A stretch of DNA of 64,000 bases from Barnesiella propionica (lineage in GTDB: Bacteria; Bacteroidota; Bacteroidia; Bacteroidales; Barnesiellaceae): NCBI RefSeq assembly GCF_025567045.1, contig NZ_JAOQJK010000001.1:259497-323496 (forward strand), read 5' to 3'. The position numbers were made by a program, and so were the translations under genes. The notes beneath the pieces are model-generated. The model saw only the letters and a program-made list of their open reading frames with translations. It made no database searches and had not been told where the DNA came from. Below are positions 27,646 to 35,567 of the stretch, one piece after another; position 1 is the stretch's first letter, and each line of letters opens with the position of its first letter.

Positions 27646-28077
27646 TGAGTCAGATTTTATTATAGGAACTACTTTCATATAAAATAGTTTCTTTTTATTG
27701 CCAGATATTTTACATAAATATTCCGGAACCGGACCATACCAAATAAAAAGGTAATTCTTATATTCAAAATAACCACCTAAATTAAGATACTCATAATACT
27801 GAAACTCAGCAGCTATACTAAAAATTAAATCAAAATAATTTTTTCTTTTTTCACTATAAATGTCAAAGATTTTAGTTTTACCTCTTTTTATTTCCGGACA
27901 AAATGAATTAAATATTAAAGAATCAATTCCCAATAAAAACAAACTATCTTTAATGATTAATTCTGGGACATATTTATAGGCTCTTTCAACTTTAAAAACA
28001 GGGACTTTTGATTGTAAGTTTGGTATTCCTGTGAAGAAACAAAATAAACATATACCAATTAAATATTTTAATTTCAT
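27583..28077 (-). CDS. Small secreted protein, paralogue C of a tandem triplet
   Basis: 164 residues with a signal peptide (LIGICLFCFFTGIPNLQ). The conserved core is YKYVPELIIKDSLF, GIDSLIFNSFCPEIKRG, FEYKNYLFIWYGPVPEYLC and GKMELTGMCCF. It starts 3 bases after the stop of the JAB-like fragment at 28081, so it would be translationally coupled to it. Base composition is very AT-rich compared with the flanking housekeeping genes, which suggests acquired DNA. Function not recognised; immunity to a JAB-type effector is an inference from order. Confidence 0.7.
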   Translation of the reverse strand: MKLKYLIGICLFCFFTGIPNLQSKVPVFKVERAYKYVPELIIKDSLFLLGIDSLIFNSFCPEIKRGKTKIFDIYSEKRKNYFDLIFSIAAEFQYYEYLNLGGYFEYKNYLFIWYGPVPEYLCKISGNKKKLFYMKVVPIIKSDSAEFSFEYTQGKMELTGMCCF

Positions 28078-28080
28078 AAT

Positions 28081-28340
28081 TTAATATTTAATGTATGTAT
28101 TTGTGGGTACATAAAATATTTCATAAATAGGAATAGATAACTTTTGCTTTTGTAAAACAGTGTTAACTTGAAATTTATATTGTAAATCTTTAAGACTTGC
28201 ATAATCCGATTTGGGATGACTGTGTATCAACGTTCTGGTAGTATAACTATAATAAAGACGATCCGACATACTATATGATCCTCCAGGTTCTTTTCCTGCA
28301 ATAACCCTATCAATTGTTCCCGGATTTTCATAGCTTATTG
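28081..28340 (-). pseudogene. JAB/JAMM-like domain fragment (possible displaced toxin C-terminus)
   Basis: From the ATG at 28269 it reads 62 residues (MSDRLYYSYTTRTLIHSHP onward). The same frame stays open upstream to about 28340 with plausible coding sequence (ENPGTIDRVIAGKEPGGSYS) but no ATG. HSHPKSDYASLKD resembles the JAMM metal motif H-x-H-P, then S-x-x-D, of JAB peptidases used as toxin tips in polymorphic toxins. The 5' part of the gene is absent, so it is a truncated or orphan module. The following gene starts 3 bases later. Confidence 0.5.
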
Positions 28341-28440
28341 TAATTATGTAAAAATATAATTAATTTTCGTATTAAACAAATATATCTTAACAAAAGAGCT
28401 ATTTATGACCGATTTAAAATAGAACCGAGAACAGATATAT

Positions 28441-28526
28441 ACAAAAAAAATTGATTGTCTCACGACAACCAATCTTTGTTAACCTTAATCTTAATCTAAT
28501 ACTATGAAAAACACAGTGCAAATATA
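28441..28526 (-). ncRNA. Candidate short transcript: promoter box, about 65-nt RNA, hairpin terminator
   Basis: On the minus strand, TATATTTG (28519-28526) fits the -7 consensus. Transcription would start near 28512. The RNA contains TTAAGGTTAACAAAGATTGG and ends in a hairpin (28451-28474, loop GTGA, arms GATTG.TTGTC and GACAA.CAATT) followed by eight T. From memory, similar AAGGTTAACAAAGATTGG-plus-hairpin leaders are common in Bacteroidales; this was not verified. It may be a small RNA, or a leader attenuator for the JAB-fragment cassette downstream. The rest of 28341-28647 shows no gene. Confidence 0.45.
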
Positions 28527-28647
28527 ATGGTTTTATGTTATGTAGCATAATTATAGAACACAAAAACACAATTTATTAACTTTATTTTAATATCGATGTC
28601 GTATACATGAAATATTTTTACATTTTGACCAACAAAACGGCATTCCA

Positions 28648-29520
28648 TTAACATTTAGTTATAACCGCATGAATATAACGAAATAAATGTGCCGGTAAAT
28701 TAGTTTTCTGAGGCAAACAGGAAAGAGTACGAAAACCGGCATTACCGTTAATCTCGCATACAGTATAGGAACTTCCGGCAAACAATATGTCCACTCCGGC
28801 AAAGTCCAGGCCAATTGCACGGGCAGCACGGACAGCGATATCCCCAACTTCTCTATTCATCTCGAAAGGAGCGACCCGGCCTCCTAAAGAGTAATTGGAT
28901 TTAAACGAAGTATCGGAATGCCTCATTACCGAGGCGGCAATCTCGCCTCCTATCACCCACACTCGTATATCTTTTCCCCGGCTCGTCTCTATATATTCCT
29001 GAGCCAGACAGCGTTCACCTTCTTTCTCTAAAACTTCCTTCATTTCCACTCCAGAATTAACCAGATATACATTTTCTCCTTTCGACCCTTCTATGTTTTT
29101 TATAATAAACTTTTTATTTCCGAAAAGTGAGCATAAATGCTCATAATCATATGCGCCTCCGGATAAATATACGGTATGGGGAGTAGGTATATCTGCACAG
29201 GAAAGGTGCAAATGAGACAACATTTTATTTCGGGATATTACCATAGATTCATTAGTGTTGAAAACGGGAATACCGCGCATCTCGAAATATACCGATATTA
29301 TACTTTCATATCCTCTCATCAGCACGAAGTCGGGAAGCTGGCGCAATTCTCCCGCACACAGGCATGCACCCTTCGTTCCGGCCGGAATCAATATGTCTTC
29401 AAAAAAGAATACCTGCAGATCTATATCATATTTACGGGCTTCTTCTTCCAGCCAGTTAAAAGCCTGGTTCTTATTATTTAATGTGGACTTAGGATATAAA
29501 GCCCAACCTGTTTTTTTCAT
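28648..29520 (-). CDS. RimK-like ATP-grasp ligase
   Basis: 290 residues. ATP-grasp features are KFIIKNIEGSKGENVYLV (the nucleotide-binding lysine and glycine loop), CLAQEYIETSRGKDIRVWVIGGE, and the magnesium-binding end FAGVDILFAGSSYTVCEINGNAGFR. These match RimK/glutamate-ligase type enzymes, which join an amino acid to a carboxylate by way of an acyl phosphate. The N-terminal pre-ATP-grasp domain contains LPDFVLMRGYESIISVYFEMRGIPVFN. It follows the FGase-like membrane protein by 3 bases, so the pair probably works in one pathway making and trimming a peptide or amide. The substrate is unknown. Confidence 0.82.
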   Translation of the reverse strand: MKKTGWALYPKSTLNNKNQAFNWLEEEARKYDIDLQVFFFEDILIPAGTKGACLCAGELRQLPDFVLMRGYESIISVYFEMRGIPVFNTNESMVISRNKMLSHLHLSCADIPTPHTVYLSGGAYDYEHLCSLFGNKKFIIKNIEGSKGENVYLVNSGVEMKEVLEKEGERCLAQEYIETSRGKDIRVWVIGGEIAASVMRHSDTSFKSNYSLGGRVAPFEMNREVGDIAVRAARAIGLDFAGVDILFAGSSYTVCEINGNAGFRTLSCLPQKTNLPAHLFRYIHAVITKC

Positions 29521-29523
29521 TTT

Positions 29524-31464
29524 TCATTCTTTATTAATGTCATTCACTTTATTCCGCTCTACACTTAGGATAAGATATATAAAAAAGAAACTTAGTCCCA
29601 TAACGGACAAGGCGGTAATCCAAACCGGCAATTTAAGTTCCAACAGTGCTATAAATATACCTATAAAAGTCATAACGTACAGAAATATATTCTTTTTTAT
29701 AACGCTTTTCATATCCCGTTCGATAGAAACCACCCCGGCATTCTCACGGTACATACATAATTTTGTACGTATTTTAAATGGAATACAGACAACCATATCC
29801 ATATCATTGATATCAATAACACCGTTATTTATCTGGATGATACGTGCATAATCCTCTCTTTCCAAAGTCAGCACCCTTACTTTTGCCGAGCGATTCATAT
29901 AGGTAACTATTACGCAATCATTCTCTTCTACACCCAAGATATGCTGATGATTTTTCGTAAGACGTATCACGTCGATATTGTCATCGGTCTCTTTCGACCG
30001 GGCAGACCTAAGCATAAGGGTCTTGCTGCAAACAGCCTTGTGCAACCACCGGGCCTGTGTAATGGAACCGTCTTCCGGAAAGACCGCAGGTTTATACAAA
30101 ATATTATTTAGAAGCAGGCATTTTTTACATAAATCTCTCAACTCCTGCAAACAATCATTATCGAGAGGTTTTATCTCATATCCCGATACATTCCCCTCTT
30201 TATTATGGACGGGGGCATAACACCGTTCTATAAAAGCTTTACCGGCAACAGAAGACAGTGTCCGGAAAGCTTCGGTATCGAGCCTCGTAAAAATATCGAT
30301 TTCCAATAAACGGCGCTGATAATAATAAGGAAAAATCGTAGCCTTTTTCCCATCGGTATACGGTACTGTCTCAAAACATCCTGATATTCCAGATATACTA
30401 TTATAAACGATTATCTTTTTTTTCTCGTCCAACGAATCATAAATATCCTTCGACACAAGCAGTTTATTATAAACGATGTTCTCATGGTAAGGTATGGAAT
30501 AAGAGACTTTATTATAATTCATTTTATGGACCAGGAGCAACTGCGAAGCCGTTTCGGGAAACAATGATTTTAACAAACGCTCGGTTATCCCCGCTTTTTC
30601 GGGCTCTATCCCTTTGTTAATTACAACGGTTCCTGTCTCTTTCTTTCCCTCTAAATTGTAGATATCTATTTCTCCTCCGTTTATCACCCCTTCCAGGCTA
30701 CAAAGTTCCACCCTGTTTTGCGGTTTATGTTTACTGCTGGCTACCGGTGTATAAAAAGAGTATTGCTCATAATCACCTGCAACGACCTTTATTCCATTCA
30801 GGTAATCGCAAAGTATACGAAATGTCTTCTCAAAGTATCCCGTCCCTTTCTTTATATTGAAATAATTACCATTGATTTCTATCTGAAGTGCGGGAATACC
30901 GCATGACTTATTGATATACCGCGAAATGGTATTCGGATTATGCGCTTTGAACGGTTCATCTATCAGAACCCTGACTCCGGGTATATGAATTCCGGCTATA
31001 CAGGAAAACAAACCGGTAATGATCCCCTGATTCAGTATATTTATTCCTTCATTCGTTCCCAGTTCATAATCAAAAGGGCGTGCCGGATTTGCCAAATGTA
31101 TATCAACGAGAAAACGAATGTCATGTTCCTTCACATAAATTTCCAGATTCTTTTTGTACTCGCAGGGAGCAACCGGAATATCCGGATGTTCCTCCACAGG
31201 ATCGTCGTTCGGATCGATACCGGTATTTGTATTATAAAACACATGGCAGCCTATATGTTGGTTCAGCAAGCGTGCCAGTGCGATTGTATATATTTCGGAC
31301 GGTTTCTCGGCAAAAGTCCCCGAAGCCTCATCATAACGTTTGTGAGTTACGCTGTGAGGAGCCGAAACCAATATATTACTGCTACCTTCCAGTATATTAC
31401 AAGTTAAACCGGGAATAACAGTATGTTCCCACATTTTTATATCTTCTACCGTCATATATTCCAT
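29524..31464 (-). CDS. Membrane-anchored N-formylglutamate amidohydrolase-like protein
   Basis: About 646 residues. The N-terminal domain (about 25-240) resembles N-formylglutamate amidohydrolase, a zinc-dependent deformylase/peptidase fold, with SAPHS (His37), LVDIHLA (Asp121, His123) and LQIEINGNY (Glu196). A middle region of about 350 residues was not recognised; the piece RLTKNHQHILGVEENDCVIV may be a double-psi barrel. Two membrane helices close the protein (about 591-636) before a charged tail. Starts at 31464 or 31455 fit best, because a -7-like box lies at 31474-31481; the longer frame to 31530 begins upstream of it. It is coupled to the ATP-grasp gene. Confidence 0.65.
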   Translation of the reverse strand: MEYMTVEDIKMWEHTVIPGLTCNILEGSSNILVSAPHSVTHKRYDEASGTFAEKPSEIYTIALARLLNQHIGCHVFYNTNTGIDPNDDPVEEHPDIPVAPCEYKKNLEIYVKEHDIRFLVDIHLANPARPFDYELGTNEGINILNQGIITGLFSCIAGIHIPGVRVLIDEPFKAHNPNTISRYINKSCGIPALQIEINGNYFNIKKGTGYFEKTFRILCDYLNGIKVVAGDYEQYSFYTPVASSKHKPQNRVELCSLEGVINGGEIDIYNLEGKKETGTVVINKGIEPEKAGITERLLKSLFPETASQLLLVHKMNYNKVSYSIPYHENIVYNKLLVSKDIYDSLDEKKKIIVYNSISGISGCFETVPYTDGKKATIFPYYYQRRLLEIDIFTRLDTEAFRTLSSVAGKAFIERCYAPVHNKEGNVSGYEIKPLDNDCLQELRDLCKKCLLLNNILYKPAVFPEDGSITQARWLHKAVCSKTLMLRSARSKETDDNIDVIRLTKNHQHILGVEENDCVIVTYMNRSAKVRVLTLEREDYARIIQINNGVIDINDMDMVVCIPFKIRTKLCMYRENAGVVSIERDMKSVIKKNIFLYVMTFIGIFIALLELKLPVWITALSVMGLSFFFIYLILSVERNKVNDINKE

Positions 31465-31473
31465 ATTGGTATG

Positions 31474-31481
31474 CAAATATA
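31474..31481 (-). promoter_or_regulatory. Candidate -7 box before the FGase-like gene
   Basis: TATATTTG on the minus strand fits TAnnTTTG and lies just after the stop of the AraC gene at 31549. It suggests the ligase/hydrolase pair has its own promoter. No -33 TTTG is seen at the usual distance. Confidence 0.4.
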
Positions 31482-31548
31482 TAAAATAAATCCAGGGAAC
31501 ACCACCGGAAATATTCTGAACAAAATACAAGATGCAACCTGATAAGAA

Positions 31549-32400
31549 CTATTCGTTACGATATTCCTGCGGGGTCATTCCCACATGTTGCTTGAAATAC
31601 TTATTAAAAAAGGAAGGATTATTAAAACCTAATGAAATGGATATGTCTTTAATAGGCAAATTCGTTGATTTCAATTGTGCCTTGGCATCCATAATAATTA
31701 CTCCCGATATGATTTCAAGTGCCGTCTGCCCTGTAGCATTTTTTATCGTAGAACAAAAATGCGGTAAGGTGATTCCCATCTTATCTGCATAAAAAGAGAC
31801 GCTATGTTCGCGCGTATAATATTGCAATACCAGCTGTATAAATTCGCGGGATATTTCGTTCTCCCTCGTAGGAGCCGTTTTTTTCCATTGAGTACCCTGC
31901 TTGTATATACCGGCTATACCATGAATAAATATATCCATGACCGGTCCCATGATTTCATTCGAAAGAATCGCATCGGGAGAACTGTCAGCTCTTGCCAGCA
32001 ATGCTATGGCATCCCGATATATAGGGAGTATTTCAGGCGATAAAGGAACTATGGGATTTTCCACTATAACGGATCTAAAATCCATAGTACCCTTAATGAA
32101 ATTAAAACTGTTTACAAAATGAGAAGAAAAGCCTACGAAGTAAAGCAGGGCATCATCCGACACCTCATGTATTTGAATGAATGTATTAGGTATAAGGGTT
32201 ACAAAATCATTTTCACAAATCGTAAATTCAGCCAGGTTCACCGTGGCACGAATCGTTCCTCTCACACAAAGGGCAAAAATACCCGCTTTTATCTTACAAG
32301 GAAATTTGCCATAAAGATTAAGAATCTCACCCGTTATGTTGTCTCCTACGATGTAATCCGTAGGAATATCAAATTTAGGTATTTCCTCTTCAATGTCCAT
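31549..32400 (-). CDS. AraC-family transcriptional regulator
   Basis: 283 residues from the ATG at 32400. The N-terminus is a cupin-like sensor (GIFALCVRGTIRATVNLAEF). The C-terminus has two helix-turn-helix motifs, with KMGITLPHFCSTIKNATGQT and ISISLGFNNPSFFNKYFKQHVGMTPQEYR. It is a paralogue of the AraC protein at 15110-15955. It is the first gene of a co-directional group with the FGase-like and ATP-grasp genes, so it may regulate them. A -7 box (TATATTTG, 32422-32429) lies 22 bases upstream of the start. Confidence 0.88.
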   Translation of the reverse strand: MDIEEEIPKFDIPTDYIVGDNITGEILNLYGKFPCKIKAGIFALCVRGTIRATVNLAEFTICENDFVTLIPNTFIQIHEVSDDALLYFVGFSSHFVNSFNFIKGTMDFRSVIVENPIVPLSPEILPIYRDAIALLARADSSPDAILSNEIMGPVMDIFIHGIAGIYKQGTQWKKTAPTRENEISREFIQLVLQYYTREHSVSFYADKMGITLPHFCSTIKNATGQTALEIISGVIIMDAKAQLKSTNLPIKDISISLGFNNPSFFNKYFKQHVGMTPQEYRNE

Positions 32401-32421
32401 ATCGGTATATTTTTTCCATTT

Positions 32422-32429
32422 CAAATATA
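32422..32429 (-). promoter_or_regulatory. Candidate -7 box of the AraC gene at 31549-32400
   Basis: TATATTTG on the minus strand matches TAnnTTTG. It places transcription start near 32415, about 15 bases before the ATG at 32400, and excludes the longer frame from 32424. Confidence 0.45.
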
Positions 32430-32644
32430 CAACTTTTTTTTCTAATATTCTAATAATCTTAATAATAGTATATCATTTCATAAAAATAGAACGGCCGGCG
32501 ATCAGGAGAAGAATCAAAAAAATATCTTCTAAGAGTCACCGGGATAGAAGGTACTTACTTTACTTATAACGAACAAAAAAAGATTCGATACCAAATTACA
32601 ATGTTCATATATACCATATAAGACCGGGCTACCGAAAAATATAT

Positions 32645-32652
32645 TAACTTTG
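32645..32652 (+). promoter_or_regulatory. Candidate -7 box immediately before the helicase gene
   Basis: TAACTTTG fits TAnnTTTG and ends only 5 bases before the ATG at 32658. If used, the mRNA would be leaderless or start at a later codon. The rest of 32430-32640 is AT-rich with no gene or clear signal. Confidence 0.35.
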
Positions 32653-32657
32653 TACAC

Positions 32658-33983
32658 ATGGAATCAAAAGAAAAACTCGCGTTAAAAGCCTGCCGGAACT
32701 TAGGTATCGAACGGCTGAACGAAATGCAAAACAAAACCATAGAAATATGTAACGAAGCCGGCGATATCGTCCTTCTCTCACCCACCGGATCGGGGAAAAC
32801 GCTCGCTTTCCTGCTTCCTGTCCTATTTCATATGCAACCTCCGAGACAAATGGTACAGGCACTCATAATCGTCCCGTCCAGAGAACTCGCCCTGCAAATA
32901 GACCGTGTATTGCGAACCATCGCCGCGGGTTTCAAAGTATGCTGTTGTTACGGAGGCCACCCGGTAAAAGAGGAAATAAAATCCCTTTCGATGGCTCCGG
33001 ATATACTGGTAGGAACTCCCGGCCGTATACTGGATCATATAGAACGGAGAAATATCTTTCTTGAAAACGTGCATACGGTTGTTCTGGACGAGTTCGATAA
33101 ATGTCTGGAGTTAGGATTTCAGGAACAAATGTCATCGATACTGAAACCACTGTGCAAAGTAAAGACGCGCATTCTCACTTCTGCAACCGACAGCGAAGAT
33201 ATTCCTGCCTTTACCGGCATAAAAAATCCGAAAAAGCTGAACTACCTGAATATACCCGTCAAAGAAAAACGACTATCGGTATTCTATGTTCAATCTCCCG
33301 AAAAGGATAAACTCGAAACATTATTATCACTCCTTCAAAACATTGATCCGGGACTCACCCTTATATTCTGTAACCAGAGAGAAAGTGTGGAACGGATAAA
33401 CGGATTCTTGACGTCTAAAAGAATAATCAACGAGGCTTTCCACGGCGGCATGGAACAACCCGACCGGGAAAGGGCCTTGTGTAAATTCAGGAACCAGAGC
33501 AGTTTCATCCTCATATCTACCGACTTGGCTGCCCGCGGACTGGACATACCGGAAGTAAAACATATCATCCATTACCATCTTCCCCTCGACGAGGAGACTT
33601 ACATACACCGGAACGGCCGTACGGCGCGTATGCATGCCGACGGAAACGCTTACTTGATCCTGGGTAGCACGGAACAGATGCCCGAATATGTAAAAAAAGA
33701 CGCCCGGACAATCACGCTATCTCCTACGACAATGGAACCGGCTGTGCCTCCCATGACTACCTTGCATTTTTCGGCAGGGAAAAAAGAAAAACTGGGAAAA
33801 GGAGATATCGTAGGTTTCCTCATACAAAAAGGAGGAATTGGGAAGGAAGATATCGGCTCCATAGATATCAAAGATCACTACTCTTACGTAGCAATAAACC
33901 GGGAGAAAGCCCATAAAACCTTGAAACAAATTTCACAGGAAAAAGTAAAAGGCAAAAAGATAAAGATTGGTTTTGCCCTATAA
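32658..33983 (+). CDS. DbpA-like DEAD-box RNA helicase (DEFD variant)
   Basis: 441 residues with all superfamily 2 motifs: Q motif (LNEMQNKTIE), motif I SPTGSGKT (41-48), Ia PSRELALQI, Ib TPGRI, II DEFD (144-147, in place of DEAD), III SAT, V STDLAARGLDIPEV and VI HRNGRTAR. The C-terminal 75 residues (KGDIVGFLIQKGGIGKEDIG onward) form a DbpA-type RNA-binding domain, which in E. coli targets a 23S rRNA hairpin. A role in large-subunit ribosome assembly is therefore likely. The Ala-to-Phe change in motif II keeps both acidic residues and should not abolish ATPase activity. Confidence 0.9.
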   Translation: MESKEKLALKACRNLGIERLNEMQNKTIEICNEAGDIVLLSPTGSGKTLAFLLPVLFHMQPPRQMVQALIIVPSRELALQIDRVLRTIAAGFKVCCCYGGHPVKEEIKSLSMAPDILVGTPGRILDHIERRNIFLENVHTVVLDEFDKCLELGFQEQMSSILKPLCKVKTRILTSATDSEDIPAFTGIKNPKKLNYLNIPVKEKRLSVFYVQSPEKDKLETLLSLLQNIDPGLTLIFCNQRESVERINGFLTSKRIINEAFHGGMEQPDRERALCKFRNQSSFILISTDLAARGLDIPEVKHIIHYHLPLDEETYIHRNGRTARMHADGNAYLILGSTEQMPEYVKKDARTITLSPTTMEPAVPPMTTLHFSAGKKEKLGKGDIVGFLIQKGGIGKEDIGSIDIKDHYSYVAINREKAHKTLKQISQEKVKGKKIKIGFAL

Positions 33984-33985
33984 AC

Positions 33986-34672
33986 TTACTTTGTCTTTGC
34001 CACCTGCTCTTCAAATGCTTTCCACAAACTATTATCAGGGACGGGAGCCGTTACTTCTACAAGTCGTTTCGACACAGGATGTACAAAACTGATATGACGA
34101 GCATGAAGCGAGATTCCCCCATCAGGATTGGAACGTTCGGCCCCATATTTAAGGTCTCCTTTAATGGGACATCCTATTTTTGACAATTGACACCGGATCT
34201 GATGATGACGGCCTGTTTTTAAATCGATTTCCAACAAATGATACCGATCACTGGAAGCAATAAGTTTATATCCCAAAACAGCCTGCCGTGCTCCTTGTTT
34301 CATCGCATCGTAAGCTATAGACTTATTCTGTTTTTCATTCCGTATCAGATAATGCGTTATCTCGTCCTCTGTTTTTGGCGGCCGGTTTTTCACTATAGCC
34401 CAATAACTCTTTTTCATTTCTCCGTTACGGAACATATCGTTCAACCTGGACAACGCTTTACTGGTCTTGGCAAAAACCACCAGCCCGCTCACCGGGCGGT
34501 CCAGCCTGTGGGTAACACCTACGAAAACATTCCCCGGCTTAGCATATTTTTCTTTTAGCCATAATTTAAGAATCTCGGACAAAGGAGTATCACCCGTTTT
34601 ATCTCCCTGTACGATCTCAGAGTTATTTTTATTTACTATTATAATATGATTATCTTCGTAGATTACTTCCAT
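33986..34672 (-). CDS. RluA-family pseudouridine synthase
   Basis: 228 residues from the ATG at 34672. The catalytic motif HRLDRPVSGLVVFAKT contains the essential Asp, and GRHHQIRCQLSKIGCPIKGDLKYG is the second family motif. It converts uridine to pseudouridine in rRNA or tRNA; there is no S4 domain. The start at 34672 was preferred because a -7 box (TATCTTTG, 34691-34698) overlaps the longer frame's first codon. It is convergent with the helicase gene, with only 2 bases between the stops. Confidence 0.92.
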   Translation of the reverse strand: MEVIYEDNHIIIVNKNNSEIVQGDKTGDTPLSEILKLWLKEKYAKPGNVFVGVTHRLDRPVSGLVVFAKTSKALSRLNDMFRNGEMKKSYWAIVKNRPPKTEDEITHYLIRNEKQNKSIAYDAMKQGARQAVLGYKLIASSDRYHLLEIDLKTGRHHQIRCQLSKIGCPIKGDLKYGAERSNPDGGISLHARHISFVHPVSKRLVEVTAPVPDNSLWKAFEEQVAKTK

Positions 34673-34690
34673 GATCTTATTATTTGCAGA

Positions 34691-34698
34691 CAAAGATA
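34691..34698 (-). promoter_or_regulatory. Candidate -7 box of the pseudouridine synthase gene
   Basis: TATCTTTG on the minus strand fits TAnnTTTG, 19 bases before the ATG at 34672. It directly follows the terminator of fabG. Confidence 0.45.
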
Positions 34699-34700
34699 AT

Positions 34701-34751
34701 AATAAAAACGGAAGGAAAAGCCGGGAACATTCCCGTCTTTTATCCTTCCGT
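34701..34751 (-). terminator. Terminator of the tetR-fabH-fabG operon
   Basis: ACGGAAGGA (34708-34716) pairs with TCCTTCCGT (34743-34751), with an inner CGGGAA/TTCCCG stem. On the minus strand the hairpin is followed by TTTTTATTATT. It lies 24 bases after the fabG stop. Confidence 0.75.
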
Positions 34752-34774
34752 GCAAGCTGTTTGGATAGTTTATA

Positions 34775-35521
34775 TTACATATTCATACCGCCGCAGCAAT
34801 GGATCACCTGACCGCTCACGTAAGAAGACAAATCAGAAGCCAGGAAAGTAGCCACATTGGCCACGTCCTCCGGCGTACCCCCACGACGCAATGGAATTTG
34901 TTTTGCCCATTCGGCTTTCACCTCGTCCGAGAGAGCAGCTGTCATATCGGTAATAATGAAACCGGGTGCAATTGCATTGGCACGAACGCCACGGGAACCG
35001 AGTTCCTTTGCAATAGATTTAGCCAAACCTATCATACCGGCTTTGGAGGCGGAATAATTGCATTGTCCGGCATTACCGGAAACTCCCACTACCGATGCCA
35101 TATTGATGATACTTCCGCCTTTCTGACGCATCATGATAGGGGTAACGGCATGGATGAAATTGAACGCGGATTTCAGATTTACGGTAAGTACCATATCCCA
35201 CTGCTGTTCGGTCATACGCATCATAAGTCCGTCACGGGTGATCCCGGCATTATTAACCAGGATATCGATACGTCCGAAATCTTTCATGATCTCTTCCACG
35301 ACCTTATGCGTATCTTCAAAATCCGCAGCATTCGAAGCATATCCCTTTACCTTTACACCCAGTGCGGCAATTTCGGCTTCGGTAGCTTTGGCATTATCAT
35401 CTATATTCAAATCGGTAAAAGCGATATTCGCTCCTTCCGAAGCAAATTTAAGAGCAATGGCTTTACCTATACCTCTCGCTGCGCCGGTAACGACAGCAAC
35501 TTTTCCTTCTAATAATTTCAT
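34775..35521 (-). CDS. fabG: 3-oxoacyl-[acyl-carrier-protein] reductase
   Basis: 248 residues of the short-chain dehydrogenase fold. The cofactor loop is VVTGAARGIGKAIA (TGxxxGxG), with NNAG near 90 and the catalytic Ser in NMASVVGVSG and YSASK Tyr-Lys pair. It reduces 3-oxoacyl-ACP with NADPH in fatty-acid elongation. It is the third gene of tetR-fabH-fabG, 46 bases after the synthase gene. The order is common in Bacteroidales, and a terminator follows. Confidence 0.93.
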   Translation of the reverse strand: MKLLEGKVAVVTGAARGIGKAIALKFASEGANIAFTDLNIDDNAKATEAEIAALGVKVKGYASNAADFEDTHKVVEEIMKDFGRIDILVNNAGITRDGLMMRMTEQQWDMVLTVNLKSAFNFIHAVTPIMMRQKGGSIINMASVVGVSGNAGQCNYSASKAGMIGLAKSIAKELGSRGVRANAIAPGFIITDMTAALSDEVKAEWAKQIPLRRGGTPEDVANVATFLASDLSSYVSGQVIHCCGGMNM

Positions 35522-35567
35522 ATCTTTCTTCTTTTTGCAGCCCGTAGGCTATCTATATTAATATTCG

